Source of the DNA: Agromyces sp. H66
GTDB lineage: Bacteria > Actinomycetota > Actinomycetes > Actinomycetales > Microbacteriaceae
Length of the DNA stretch: 64,000 nucleotides
Direction of reading: 5' to 3'
Assembly: GCF_004959775.1 (NCBI RefSeq)
Contig: NZ_SJZG01000003.1
Coordinates: 248,001-312,000, forward strand
Shown here: piece by piece, positions 8,221 through 18,977 of the stretch
Position numbering within the stretch: position 1 is the first letter of the stretch
How the letters are laid out: each line of letters opens with the position of its first letter
Translations under genes and position numbers: made by a program
The notes under the pieces: model-generated
What the model saw: only the letters and a program-made list of their open reading frames with translations
Told to the model about the DNA's origin: nothing
Database searches by the model: none

Positions 8221-9692
8221 ACGCCGCGATCGGGTACGCGGCGATCGTGGCCGTCGCCGTGGCATCCGCCCTCATCGGGTTCTACGGACTGCGGGTCTCG
8301 CGCACGACGAGCGATTTCTACGTGGCGTCGCGCACCGTGCGCCCGTGGTGGAATGCGTCGGCGATCGGCGGCGAGTACCTGTCGGCCGCATCGTTCCTCG
8401 GCATCGCCGGGCTCATCCTGCTCACGGGTTCCGCAGCCCTCTGGTTCCCGATCGGCTACACCGCCGGCTACCTCATGCTGCTCCTGTTCGTGGCCGCGCC
8501 GCTGCGCCGCTCGGGCGCGTACACCATCCCCGACTTCACCGAGGCGCGGCTGGAGTCGGTGTGGGCCAGGCGAGTGACGAGCACGCTCGTCATCGTCATC
8601 GGCTGGTTCTACATCGTGCCGCAGCTGCAGGGCGCCGCGCTCACCGTGCGCATCACAACGGGCCTGCCCTCGTGGGCGGGCTCGCTCGCGGTCGCCGTCA
8701 TCGTGGCCGTCCTCGTGGCGGCGGGCGGCATGCGCTCGATCACGTTCGTGCAGGCGTTCCAGTTCTGGCTGAAGCTCACGGCGCTCGCGGTGCCCGTCGT
8801 CGTGCTGCTCATCATGGTGGGCGGCATCGAGCCCGCGCTGCCGCCCGGCGAGGCGTTCCCGATCGCGGCAGGGCCGAGCGACCTCGACGTGTATCGCACG
8901 GTCTCACTCATGGTCGCACTGTTGCTCGGCACCCTCGGCCTGCCGCACGTGCTGGTGCGCTTCTACACGAACCCCGACGGCACGGCCGCTCGGCGCACGA
9001 CCGTCATCGTGCTGGTGCTGCTCTCGGTGTTCTACCTGTTCCCGACCGCGTTCGGATTCCTCGGCCGCGCGTTCGCGCCCGACCTCGCCGCCTCGGGCGA
9101 CGCCGACGCGCTGGTCCTGCTGCTGCCCGGACGCCTCATCCCCGGACCGATCGGCGACCTGCTCACGGCGCTCGTCATCGCGGGGGCGTTCGCCGCCTTC
9201 CTCTCCACGTCATCGGGGCTCGTCGTCTCGCTCGCGGGAGTGATCAGCCAGGACCTCCTCGGCGGCAGCGTGCGCGGCTTCCGCATCGCGGCGATCGCGT
9301 CGTCGTTCGTGCCGCTCGTCGTCGCGCTCGCCACGGAGTCGGCCGGCCTCGCCGGCAGCGTCGGCCTCGTGTTCGCCTTCACGGCGTCGACGCTGTGCCC
9401 GATGCTCCTCCTCGGCATCTGGTGGCGCGGGCTGACGTCGCGCGGCGCCATCGCCGGCATGCTGACGGGCGCCGTGCTCTCCGGGGCGGCCATCTTCGGC
9501 GGCTCGCTGCTCTCGACGGCGGCACCCGGCATCCGTCCGTTCCTCGAGCAGCCGGCCGCCTGGACGGTGCCGCTCGCCGTGCTCATCACCGTGCTCGCCT
9601 CGCGGGCCGACCGCCGGGGCGTCCCGCGCGGCGCCGACGCGTTCCTCACCCGGCTGCACGTGCCGGAGGCGGCGCGGCGGCACCTGGGCTGA
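8217..9692 (+). CDS. SSS-family cation:acetate-type symporter (second copy)
   Basis: This 491-residue protein has about 13 membrane segments. Family motifs include DFYVASRTVRPWWNASAIGG and EYLSAASFLGIAGLIL near the N terminus and LGLPHVLVRFYTNPDG in the middle. It is clearly diverged from the symporter at 3675-5288, so the two probably differ in substrate or affinity. The GTG start at 8217-8219 overlaps the preceding stop. As the fourth gene of an operon starting with a sensor kinase, its expression is likely coupled to sensing of its substrate. Confidence 0.92.
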   Translation: MNAAIGYAAIVAVAVASALIGFYGLRVSRTTSDFYVASRTVRPWWNASAIGGEYLSAASFLGIAGLILLTGSAALWFPIGYTAGYLMLLLFVAAPLRRSGAYTIPDFTEARLESVWARRVTSTLVIVIGWFYIVPQLQGAALTVRITTGLPSWAGSLAVAVIVAVLVAAGGMRSITFVQAFQFWLKLTALAVPVVVLLIMVGGIEPALPPGEAFPIAAGPSDLDVYRTVSLMVALLLGTLGLPHVLVRFYTNPDGTAARRTTVIVLVLLSVFYLFPTAFGFLGRAFAPDLAASGDADALVLLLPGRLIPGPIGDLLTALVIAGAFAAFLSTSSGLVVSLAGVISQDLLGGSVRGFRIAAIASSFVPLVVALATESAGLAGSVGLVFAFTASTLCPMLLLGIWWRGLTSRGAIAGMLTGAVLSGAAIFGGSLLSTAAPGIRPFLEQPAAWTVPLAVLITVLASRADRRGVPRGADAFLTRLHVPEAARRHLG

Positions 9693-9724
9693 GCGAGCCC
9701 CTCGCCCGACCAGCGTCAGCCGAA

Positions 9725-9775
9725 ATCGAGAAGTCGCAGATGCACGGTGCAACCCTGCAAACGCGACCTCTCGAT
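9725..9775. terminator. Imperfect hairpin between convergent symporter and acetyltransferase genes
   Basis: Arms of 20 bases (9725-9744 and 9756-9775) pair as ATCGAGA, GTCGC and TGCA blocks with a few mismatches around an 11-base loop. The position between two convergent genes fits a shared terminator. The ordered block structure could also be a dispersed palindrome. Confidence 0.5.
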
Positions 9776-9792
9776 CCCCCGCGAACCCGCGC

Positions 9793-10458
9793 TCAGCCGA
9801 TCTCGGGCGCCCCGGCCGACCGCTCCTCGAGCACGACCGGCCGGTCGCCCCAGGCGGCGAGCCGCGCCTCGAGGCCGCCCCGCACCGCCGGCCAGTCGTC
9901 GACGATCACCGAGTACACGGCGGTGTCTCGCCACGACCCGTCGGCGCGCTGCCGATCGCGGCGCGCAAGGCCCTCGAACTGCGCCCCGAGCTTGGCGATC
10001 GCCGCCCGCGAGCGCGCATTCACGGCATCCGCCTGGATCTTCACCCGACCGAAGCCGTGATCGAAGGCGAGGCCCAGGAGCAGGAGCTTGGCCTCGGGGT
10101 TCACCGCCGTCCCCCACACGCGCGGGTCGTAGCCGGTCCACCCGATGTGGCCGTACTCCTGGCGAAGGTCGAGGTCGGCGAACTTCGTCGCTCCCACGAT
10201 CGTGCCGTGATCGGGTCCGCCCTCGATCCGCAGCGTCCATGGCATGGCATCGGGGCCGCCCGTGTACGACGCGACCGCGAACCGCTCGAACGACTCCAGG
10301 TCGGGCGTGAACCCGGCCGGGCCGCCGCCGTACCCGCCCGCGAAGACCTCGGGGTGGCCGAGCGCGCGGAACAGCCCTGGGATGTCGGCCTCGGTGAACG
10401 GCGTGAGACTGATGAACCGGCCGATCAGCGGCCGATCTGGGGGGCGGATAGCGGTCAC
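9793..10458 (-). CDS. GNAT-family acetyltransferase (RimJ/RimL-like)
   Basis: The protein has about 221 residues and a single GNAT fold. Recognisable parts are ISLTPFTEADIPGLFRALG at the N terminus, YGHIGWTGYDPRVWGTAVNPEAK in the middle and VNARSRAAIAKLGAQFEG near the acetyl-CoA-binding end. Such proteins acetylate protein N termini or small amines; the substrate here is unknown. I use the GTG at 10456-10458, six to seven bases after an AGACTT-type box; no better start is evident. It is divergent from the small MT0933-type gene. Confidence 0.82.
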   Translation of the reverse strand: MTAIRPPDRPLIGRFISLTPFTEADIPGLFRALGHPEVFAGGYGGGPAGFTPDLESFERFAVASYTGGPDAMPWTLRIEGGPDHGTIVGATKFADLDLRQEYGHIGWTGYDPRVWGTAVNPEAKLLLLGLAFDHGFGRVKIQADAVNARSRAAIAKLGAQFEGLARRDRQRADGSWRDTAVYSVIVDDWPAVRGGLEARLAAWGDRPVVLEERSAGAPEIG

Positions 10459-10512
10459 CCGAACAAGTCTTCCATGATCGTGCGACACCTTCCGTCGCGG
10501 CGACGGGACCCA

Positions 10513-10518
10513 TACGAT
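10513..10518 (+). promoter_or_regulatory. -10 box (TACGAT) for the MT0933-type gene
   Basis: TACGAT lies about 40 bases before the ATG at 10558, leaving a short 5' leader. No clear -35 box is visible. Confidence 0.35.
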
Positions 10519-10557
10519 GGCGAGTGCAGGACTCCGACGGAATGGACGGTGGGGAAC

Positions 10558-10779
10558 ATGGGAGCTCTTGACGATCTCACGGGCAAGGCGAAGGAATTCG
10601 TCGAGGAGAACAAGGACAAGATCGAGGAGGCGCTGAACAGCGAGCAGGCCGAGGACATCAGCGACAACGTCCTCGATGCCGTCGCGGGCGCGGCGAAGAA
10701 GGTGCTGCCCGACGAGCACGACGCGAAGGTCGACGAGGTGCGGGCGAACCTCGACAAGAAGATCGGCACCGAGCCGTAA
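10558..10779 (+). CDS. MT0933-type small helical protein
   Basis: This 73-residue, charged, helical protein begins MGALDDLTGKAKEFVEEN and fits the MT0933_antitox family (Rv0909 type). Despite the family name, no toxin gene is adjacent, so the label antitoxin is not supported here. The pattern of K/E-rich amphipathic helices is similar to stress-associated small proteins. It is a monocistronic gene with its own promoter and a strong terminator. Confidence 0.8.
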   Translation: MGALDDLTGKAKEFVEENKDKIEEALNSEQAEDISDNVLDAVAGAAKKVLPDEHDAKVDEVRANLDKKIGTEP

Positions 10780-10808
10780 GCCGGTCACTCGTCGCGGAAC
10801 GACGAGCA

Positions 10809-10844
10809 GGGGCCGGATGTCGCGACGCCGCGGCATCCGGCCCC
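10809..10844. terminator. Hairpin terminator after the MT0933-type gene
   Basis: GGGGCCGGATG (10809-10819) pairs perfectly with CATCCGGCCCC (10834-10844), and an inner CGCG/CGCG stem closes the loop. It lies between two convergent genes and again carries the GGATG/CATCC word. Confidence 0.75.
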
Positions 10845-10867
10845 TTCGCGTCTCCGCTCCGCAACGT

Positions 10868-13078
10868 TCAGAGCAGGCCTCGGGATGCACCGCGGGCGAA
10901 GTACCCGAGGAAGCGGATGACCGCGGCGTTCCGCTTGGCGGAGGTGAAGGCATCGCCCCGGATCGAGCCGATCAGGCGGAATACTCCCGCTGTCGGGATT
11001 CGAAGGATTCCACGGTCGACGCCGACTCCCGGGCCGACATCGGACGGTCGGATCTCGATGCGGAGTGTCGTCAGGTCGTGCCAGAGGGCAAGCGGGTTCC
11101 AGCGGTGCTGCACCTTCACCCCGGTCACGGCGATCGGCATCCCGTCGTCGTCATCGAGGTCGAACCGGTACCGCATGGCCGCCTCGCCGGAATCAGGGAA
11201 CAGGTCGAGGTCACCGACGACCGGGCGACGAGTGATGCGCCCCTCGACATGGAGCGTCCCCTCGACGCGCACGGTGTGTCGAGCGTCGTCCAGGAACGGC
11301 CGCCAGCCCGGTATCGACGCCTCGAGCTCGAGCCGAGCGGGCACTCTCCGGCCCGCCACGATCAGGTATCCGGACATCCGCTCGCGGAACCTCACACCGT
11401 CGCCGGAACGAGCCCGGCGTCGCTGCGACATGAGGGCCGTGGCCTCGTCCTCGGGCGCGGGGGTCGGAACGACGTGGGGAGTCTCGGGGGCCTGCCAGGT
11501 CGGGTCGCCCGTCATCCGGCGGATGGCGTGTTCGATGTTGCGTTCGGCCATCGCCGCGATCGAGGCCGATGGATTCACGCCTGTCGCACTCGGCACCGCG
11601 GCCCCGTCGACGACGTACAGGCCGGGATACCCGTGGACGTGTCCGTACTCGTCGATGACGCCGCTCGCGGCGTCATCGCCCATGGGCACGCCGCCGAGGT
11701 TGTGGACGGTGATGGCACGCCGAAGGTATGTCCAGGTCGGGGCGGATCGAGCTCGTGCGCCGAAGACCCGGGCGACGACTCGGCCGACGAGCGCTTCTGC
11801 GCGGTACAGGCGGGCGTTCGCCCGGTTGTCCCAGCCGGCGACCGCTTCGCCTCGGTGATCGAGCGTGAGTCGGCCCGCCGATGCGTCTCGACCCATCAGG
11901 AGGAGTGCCATCACCGAGCGATGAGGTTCCGGCATCCCGGGCAGCCTGCTCCGTGGAGCCCGAGTACCGAACCGCGTCGCCGGGTTCATGCGGCTCATCA
12001 CGTTGCCGACGAGGCGCGCGAGCACGGCGGGGAAGGCCCCGTCCTGGACCTGGAACCAGAGCTGCCGGCCGGCCTCATCGAAGTCAACGATGCTCGTCGT
12101 CGTGATGGTCGGTCCCCGGTCGGGTTCGAGCGGCGTGCGTGACCGGGAGATGAAGCTGAGGAAGTCGCCGTTGCCGGAGAACCCTTCGCCCAGGCGAGCG
12201 GAGAGCGCGGGGAGCGTTCCCTGCACGTCTCGGGCGCGAAGGAGCAGTTCGGTGGTGCCGACAGCCCCTGCTGCGAGGAACACCGCATCCGCGTCGACCT
12301 CCAACCGGCCGGCGTCGACGGGCGGGTCGGCATGCGGGTGCCGGATGGCGCTCACCCGATACCCGCCGGGATCGACGGGCGCGAGGCCGACGACCTCGGT
12401 GCCCGTGTACGCGACCGCACCGGAGCGTTCGGCGACGGCGAGGTAGTTGACGTCGAGGCTGCGCTTCGCGCCCTGATTGCAGCCGATCACGCACTCGCCG
12501 ACGAACGTGCATGCTCGCTGTTCGATGCCGTGTCGATTCGCGACGGGCACCGCAGGATCCGCGCCCGCGTCCGCGAAGCGGATCGCCAGGTTCGGGCGCA
12601 CGGTGCCGCTGGCGAGATCGAGGTGCGCGACGAGATCCTCCATCGCCGTCGTGCGCGCGGGCACGCGTCCGGTCGACGGATCGGGCGTGATGGGCCGGAC
12701 CTCGAGCATGTGCGCGACCATGTCGAAGTATGGATCGAGGGCTGCGCGCGTGTAGGACGCCGGCCAGTGCGGGCGGAAGGTCTCATCGGCGGGCCGGGCG
12801 AAGACGTTGGCGTAGACGAGCGAGCCGCCGCCCCAGCCGGCTCCCTGGACGCTGACCATGCGATCGAGCCACCGGATGTCGTAGAGGCCGCCGCGCTTCG
12901 CCCAGAGCCAATCGTCGCCCAGGTCATGCTCGTTCCGCGGGAACGAGCCGGCCTGCCAGCGCCTGCCCCGTTCGATGATCGCCACCCTCAACCCGGCTTG
13001 CGCGAGCCGGGCTCCGGCGACCGCGCCGCCGAAACCGCTGCCGACGACGACCGCATCGAAACGCTCGCGTTGCCTCAC
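10868..13078 (-). CDS. GMC-family FAD oxidoreductase with extra C-terminal domain
   Basis: The protein has about 736 residues. An N-terminal FAD motif (VVVGSGFGGAVAG), GWGGGSLVYANVF and the C-terminal GMC sequences VHNLGGVPMG and GVNPSASIAAMAERN define a glucose-methanol-choline oxidoreductase of the cholesterol-oxidase branch. About 190 residues after the end of the GMC domain form a further beta-rich domain that I do not recognise. The preferred start is GTG 13076-13078, eight residues before the FAD strand and six bases after CAGACT; an ATG at 13133-13135 would add 19 residues. No redox partner is adjacent, and a sterol or other alcohol substrate is only a guess. Confidence 0.85.
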   Translation of the reverse strand: MRQRERFDAVVVGSGFGGAVAGARLAQAGLRVAIIERGRRWQAGSFPRNEHDLGDDWLWAKRGGLYDIRWLDRMVSVQGAGWGGGSLVYANVFARPADETFRPHWPASYTRAALDPYFDMVAHMLEVRPITPDPSTGRVPARTTAMEDLVAHLDLASGTVRPNLAIRFADAGADPAVPVANRHGIEQRACTFVGECVIGCNQGAKRSLDVNYLAVAERSGAVAYTGTEVVGLAPVDPGGYRVSAIRHPHADPPVDAGRLEVDADAVFLAAGAVGTTELLLRARDVQGTLPALSARLGEGFSGNGDFLSFISRSRTPLEPDRGPTITTTSIVDFDEAGRQLWFQVQDGAFPAVLARLVGNVMSRMNPATRFGTRAPRSRLPGMPEPHRSVMALLLMGRDASAGRLTLDHRGEAVAGWDNRANARLYRAEALVGRVVARVFGARARSAPTWTYLRRAITVHNLGGVPMGDDAASGVIDEYGHVHGYPGLYVVDGAAVPSATGVNPSASIAAMAERNIEHAIRRMTGDPTWQAPETPHVVPTPAPEDEATALMSQRRRARSGDGVRFRERMSGYLIVAGRRVPARLELEASIPGWRPFLDDARHTVRVEGTLHVEGRITRRPVVGDLDLFPDSGEAAMRYRFDLDDDDGMPIAVTGVKVQHRWNPLALWHDLTTLRIEIRPSDVGPGVGVDRGILRIPTAGVFRLIGSIRGDAFTSAKRNAAVIRFLGYFARGASRGLL

Positions 13079-13216
13079 CCGATCAGTCTGCCCGCCGGGC
13101 CGACCGGTCGTCCATTTCGGTCCAGACTCGGACACGACCGCGATGCTCGATGCCCGAGCGGGGCCGCGGCCTGCTCGCAGCAGCTTCGGTCGACGGATGT
13201 CGCGACCCGACGAAAC

Positions 13217-14503
13217 TCAGTCGAGCAGGTCGTGCAGTTGTACGATCTCGTCGCGGCCCGGCCCGACGCCGATGGCCGAGATGCGCGATCCGCTCATGGC
13301 CTCGAGCTCGCGCACGTAGCTCTGCGCGTTGGCGGGCAGCTCCTCGAACGACCGGGCCGCCGAGATGTCCTCGGTCCAGCCCGGGAACTCCTCGTACACG
13401 GGCTTGGCGTGGTGGAAGTCCGACTGGGACACGGGCACCTCGTCGATGCGCTGTCCGTCGACCTCGTACCCGACCGCGACCGGGATGCGGTCGAGGCCCG
13501 TGAGCACGTCGAGCTTCGTGAGTACGAAGTCGGTGACGCCGTTGACGCGCGCCGCGTACCGGGCGATGGGCGCGTCGTACCATCCGGTGCGTCGGGCGCG
13601 GCCGGTGGTGGTGCCGAACTCGTGACCCTTCTCCGAGAGGAACTCGCCCCACTCGTCGAAGAGCTCGGTCGGGAAGGGGCCGGCTCCGACACGGGTCGTG
13701 TAGGCCTTCACCACGGCGATGACGCGGTCGATGCGATTGGGCGCGATGCCCGAGCCCGTGACGGCGCCGCCGCTCGTGGCGTTCGACGACGTGACGAACG
13801 GGTAGGTGCCGTGGTCGACGTCGAGCATGGTCGCCTGACCGCCCTCGAACAGCACGGTCTCGCCGCGCTCGAGGGCCTGGTGCAGCAGCAGCGACGTGTC
13901 GGTGACCATCGGACGCAGCCGCTCGACGTAGCTCAGCAGCTCGTCGACGATCTCGTCGACGCCGATGGCGCGGCGGTTGTAGACCTTCACGAGGAGGTGG
14001 TTCTTCTGGTCGAGCGCCCCCTCGACCTTCTGCCGCAGGATGTTCTCGTCGAAGAGGTCCTGCATCCGCAGGCCCACGCGGTTGATCTTGTCGGCGTACG
14101 CCGGGCCGATGCCGCGCCCGGTGGTGCCGATCTGGCGCTTGCCGAGGAATCGCTCGGTGACCTTGTCGAGCGTGCGGTGGTACTGGGTGATGAGGTGGGC
14201 GTTCGCCGAGACTCGCAGCTTCGAGACATCCACCCCGCGGGTCGCGAGCGCCTCGAGCTCCTCGAAGAGCACCTCGATGTCGACGACGACGCCGTTCGCG
14301 ATCACGGGCGTGACGCCCGGCGTGAGGATGCCCGACGGCAGCAGGTGCAGGGCGTACTTCTCGTCGCCGACGACGACGGTGTGCCCGGCGTTGTTGCCGC
14401 CGTTGAACTTGACGACGTAGTCGAGGCGCGAGCCGAGCAGGTCGGTCGCCTTGCCCTTGCCCTCGTCGCCCCACTGTGCACCGATCAGTACGGCTGCGGG
14501 CAT
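13217..14503 (-). CDS. purA: Adenylosuccinate synthetase
   Basis: This enzyme makes adenylosuccinate from IMP, aspartate and GTP in AMP synthesis. It is full length (428 residues), with the P-loop [12 protein letters not shown] at the N terminus, [11 protein letters not shown], the IMP-site [14 protein letters not shown] and a C-terminal GVGPGRDE guanine-binding region. The gene follows the DUF3151 gene on the same strand with a 3-base gap and is probably cotranscribed with it. Confidence 0.97.
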   Translation of the reverse strand: MPAAVLIGAQWGDEGKGKATDLLGSRLDYVVKFNGGNNAGHTVVVGDEKYALHLLPSGILTPGVTPVIANGVVVDIEVLFEELEALATRGVDVSKLRVSANAHLITQYHRTLDKVTERFLGKRQIGTTGRGIGPAYADKINRVGLRMQDLFDENILRQKVEGALDQKNHLLVKVYNRRAIGVDEIVDELLSYVERLRPMVTDTSLLLHQALERGETVLFEGGQATMLDVDHGTYPFVTSSNATSGGAVTGSGIAPNRIDRVIAVVKAYTTRVGAGPFPTELFDEWGEFLSEKGHEFGTTTGRARRTGWYDAPIARYAARVNGVTDFVLTKLDVLTGLDRIPVAVGYEVDGQRIDEVPVSQSDFHHAKPVYEEFPGWTEDISAARSFEELPANAQSYVRELEAMSGSRISAIGVGPGRDEIVQLHDLLD

Positions 14504-14506
14504 GGC

Positions 14507-16625
<2,119 letters not shown>

Positions 16626-16634
16626 CCCGCTTCA

Positions 16635-16701
16635 GCTTGTGCAGGAGAAGGGCCCCATCCCCCGCGTGAGGGCGGGATGGGGCCTCTTCTCCTGCACAAG
16701 C
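16635..16701. terminator. Long hairpin downstream of argG
   Basis: Arms of about 31 bases (from 16635, and ending at 16701) begin and end with GCTTGTGCAGGAGAAG/CTTCTCCTGCACAAGC and pair through GGGCCCCATCCC around a GTGAG loop. It lies between two convergent genes and should stop transcription from both sides. Confidence 0.75.
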
Positions 16702-16732
16702 TTCGGGCGTTCTCCTGCACAAGCTTCGGGCG
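16687..16732. repeat. Tandem 23-bp direct repeat overlapping the argG hairpin
   Basis: The right half of the hairpin plus eight bases is repeated perfectly at 16687-16709 and 16710-16732. Each unit begins TTCTCCTGCACAAGC and ends TTCGGGCG. The second copy could pair with the left arm instead of the first, giving two alternative stems. Confidence 0.8.
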
Positions 16733-16752
16733 GGCCTGAGACAGGGTCGGTG

Positions 16753-17121
16753 TCAGGCCGGGGTCTGCTGGTGCGCGGCGACGCGCCAGGCGCCGTCGTC
16801 GTAGAGGTAGGTCGTCGACATCCGCAGGTTCGCGGTGTCGTCGCCGCGACGTGCGACGGCCCGATACACGAGGATGCCGGCATGGTCGCCGAGCCGGATG
16901 ACGGCGGGCTCGTGCAGTTCGTAGGAGTCCCACGGCGGCGCGCTGCGGAACGCGGCGAGGATGTCGTCGCGGCCGAGCACCGCGCCCTCCACGATCATGA
17001 GCGCGTCGCGCGTCATGGCGCGCTGGTAGTGCTCGCCGCCGCGACCGTCGAGGATCGCCTTCCATCCGGCGTGCTCCTCGTGCAGGAGCCGGGCGGGCAG
17101 ATCGTCGGTGATCACGGTCAT
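16753..17121 (-). CDS. DUF4440/SnoaL-like NTF2-fold protein
   Basis: The 122-residue protein has the NTF2-like cone layout: an N-terminal helical half (HAGWKAILDGRGGEHYQRAM) followed by beta strands ending LRMSTTYLYDDGAWRVAAHQQTPA, the usual DUF4440 close. Members are enzymes or binding proteins of varied function, so none is assigned here. A TAGCGT box (17128-17133) lies six bases upstream of the ATG. Confidence 0.85.
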   Translation of the reverse strand: MTVITDDLPARLLHEEHAGWKAILDGRGGEHYQRAMTRDALMIVEGAVLGRDDILAAFRSAPPWDSYELHEPAVIRLGDHAGILVYRAVARRGDDTANLRMSTTYLYDDGAWRVAAHQQTPA

Positions 17122-17127
17122 TCCCCC

Positions 17128-17133
17128 ACGCTA
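17128..17133 (-). promoter_or_regulatory. -10 box (TAGCGT) for the DUF4440 gene
   Basis: TAGCGT is followed by six bases (GGGGGA) and the ATG at 17121, the same spacing as at other genes of the window. The G-run could double as a weak ribosome site. Confidence 0.45.
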
Positions 17134-17167
17134 ACGGGGATCGGGTGCCCCGCATAGGGCGCACGGT

Positions 17168-18184
17168 TCAGAGCCAGCCGCGGCGCTTGAAGATGAAGTA
17201 CAGCGCGACGCCGAAGCCCAGCATGAGGGCCACCGCGAACGGGTAGCCGTACACCCACTCCAGCTCGGGCATGTTCGTGAAGTTCATGCCGTAGGACGTG
17301 CCGATGAGCGTGGGCGCGAAGATGATCGCCGCCCAGCTCGAGATCTTCTTGACCTCCTCGCTCTGGCGCACACTCGTCTCGCTGAGGCGGCGCATCTCGT
17401 CGTTCTGCCGCTGCGCCACGAGGGTGGCGTGCACCTGCAGCGCGTTCTGCAGGAGCTGCCGGAAGGACTCGCCGCGCTCCGAGATGTGGATCGAGTGGTC
17501 GAGCACGTCACGGAGGTAATGCTGGAGCTCGGGGTCGACCCCGTACTTCTCGAAGCCGCGCTGCAGCGCCGTGATCATGTCGTGCAACGGATTGGTGGCC
17601 CGCTGCAGCGCCATGACCTCGCTCGCGAGATCGTAGATGCGACGGGTCACCGCCGGATCTCCGTCGAAGAGCTGCTCCTCGATCTCGTCGATGTCGTTCT
17701 CGAGGCCTGCGAGCACCGGCGAGTACGCATCGACGACCTCGTCGAGCACCGCGTAGAGCACGGCCTCCTGGCCCTTCGCGAGCAGCTCGGGCGAGGCCTC
17801 GAGGCGGCGGCGGACCCGGCCGAGGTCGGGCGCCTCGGCATGGCGGATGGTGACCGCGAAGTTCGATCCGATGAAGATATGGATCTCCCCGAACTCGACC
17901 CGCTCCTCGGCGTCGAGGTAGCGCGCCGGACGGAGCACGACGAACAGGGTGTCGCCGTGGCGCTCGAGCTTCGCGCGCTGGTGGCCCTTGCGGGCGTCCT
18001 CGACGGCGAGGTGATGGAGATCGAATTCCCGGGCGAGCGATTCGAGTTCGTGATCGGTCGGGCGGACCAGGCCGATCCATGCGAACCCGCCACGGTCGAC
18101 GAGCGTCTCGAAGGTCTCCTCGAGACTCCTCGGGGTGGCGACGCGCTGGCCGCCCAGGTAGATCGCAGTGTCGACGACGGGCAT
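17168..18184 (-). CDS. corA: CorA-family magnesium/cobalt transporter
   Basis: The 338-residue protein has a large cytoplasmic N-terminal domain, a long stalk helix (about 230-270) and two C-terminal membrane segments joined by the signature YGMNFTNMPEL. It ends in the basic tail KRRGWL, as in CorA proteins. It should form a pentameric Mg2+ (or Co2+) channel. I use the ATG at 18182-18184; upstream in-frame sequence is low-complexity and Arg-rich and is unlikely to be coding. Confidence 0.93.
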   Translation of the reverse strand: MPVVDTAIYLGGQRVATPRSLEETFETLVDRGGFAWIGLVRPTDHELESLAREFDLHHLAVEDARKGHQRAKLERHGDTLFVVLRPARYLDAEERVEFGEIHIFIGSNFAVTIRHAEAPDLGRVRRRLEASPELLAKGQEAVLYAVLDEVVDAYSPVLAGLENDIDEIEEQLFDGDPAVTRRIYDLASEVMALQRATNPLHDMITALQRGFEKYGVDPELQHYLRDVLDHSIHISERGESFRQLLQNALQVHATLVAQRQNDEMRRLSETSVRQSEEVKKISSWAAIIFAPTLIGTSYGMNFTNMPELEWVYGYPFAVALMLGFGVALYFIFKRRGWL

Positions 18185-18251
18185 CGGGTACAGTCTCGTG
18201 CGCGGCGACGGCCGGGACCCGCCGACACGCGGCAGCGGGCGAGCGGATGCC

Positions 18252-18929
18252 TCAGTCCCGCCGGTCGGCTCGGGGGCCGGCGGTTGCCGCGACCGGCGAG
18301 GCATCGGCGGCCCATTGACCGCGGGCCGCCGTCGGACGGGATGCCGCGAGGGTGCCGCGCTCGAGGCCGAGCCGGTCCTCGGCTGCGGTGTACACGACGC
18401 GGTCGGCCTCGGCGCGGCCGATCAGGTCGATCGCGTGGTGCTGCACGGCGACGCCGTCGACGAGGGCGGTGAGCATCTTGGCATCCGCCGCGGGGTCGTC
18501 GCTCGCGCCCCTGCCCGACTCGGCGAGCCGCTCGATGATGCGGGCGAGCCGGCGCTCGCAGTCGCGGTGGTGGCGGGTGAGCGCGGCGAGGAGCTCGGGG
18601 TTGCGGTGCGCCTCGCTCCAGGCATCGATCCACACGAAGTAGTGGTCGCGCGGCGTCGTGGTGAGCCAGTCGGCGAGCGCCTCGACGGGTTCGACCCGTT
18701 CGGCCACCTCCTCGTCGCCCTCGAGTTCGGCGAGGACGGCGGCGTCGAACGCCTCGGCCATGAGCTGTTCGCGAGTGGGGAAGTAGTGCCGGATCAGCCC
18801 GTGCACCACGCCGACCTCGGCGGCGACGTCGCGCAGCGTGACGCGGGCGAATCCGTCACGAGCCACGAGCCGGAGGGTCGCGGCGAGGATCTGGTCCCGC
18901 CGCGCTGCGGGATCGAGTCGGGTCGCCAT
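18252..18929 (-). CDS. TetR-family regulator of the adjacent MFS gene
   Basis: The protein has 225 residues. The N-terminal helix-turn-helix (about 8-55: RRDQILAATLRLVARDGF, then LRDVAAEVGVVHGLIRHYF) is followed by a helical ligand domain and an Ala-rich tail. It is divergent from the MFS exporter gene, and the 54-base gap holds two matching palindromes, so it very likely represses both genes and is released by a compound exported by the MFS protein. The ATG at 18927-18929 lies six bases after a TACGAT box. Confidence 0.92.
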   Translation of the reverse strand: MATRLDPAARRDQILAATLRLVARDGFARVTLRDVAAEVGVVHGLIRHYFPTREQLMAEAFDAAVLAELEGDEEVAERVEPVEALADWLTTTPRDHYFVWIDAWSEAHRNPELLAALTRHHRDCERRLARIIERLAESGRGASDDPAADAKMLTALVDGVAVQHHAIDLIGRAEADRVVYTAAEDRLGLERGTLAASRPTAARGQWAADASPVAATAGPRADRRD

Positions 18930-18935
18930 ACCCTC

Positions 18936-18963
18936 ATCGTACCGTTCTTGTCCGTATGGACAA
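18936..18963 (-). promoter_or_regulatory. Promoter of the TetR gene
   Basis: On the minus strand, -35 TTGTCC (18958-18963), 16 bases and -10 TACGAT (18936-18941) are followed by six bases and the ATG at 18929. Transcription would begin at or next to the start codon. The -35 box lies inside the first TetR palindrome. Confidence 0.6.
18948..18963. promoter_or_regulatory. TetR operator 1
   Basis: TTGTCCgtatGGACAA is a perfect 6-bp palindrome with a 4-bp centre. It covers the -35 boxes of both divergent promoters. Confidence 0.7.
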
Positions 18964-18976
18964 CAGCTGGTAGCGT
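18948..18976 (+). promoter_or_regulatory. Promoter of the MFS gene
   Basis: -35 TTGTCC (18948-18953), 17 bases and -10 TAGCGT (18971-18976) are followed by seven bases and the ATG at 18984, predicting a leaderless mRNA. Confidence 0.6.
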
Positions 18977-18977
18977 A

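Noticed and set aside
10558-10779. Toxin-antitoxin system involving the MT0933-type protein
   Set aside because: No toxin gene is adjacent; the gene is monocistronic between its own promoter and terminator.
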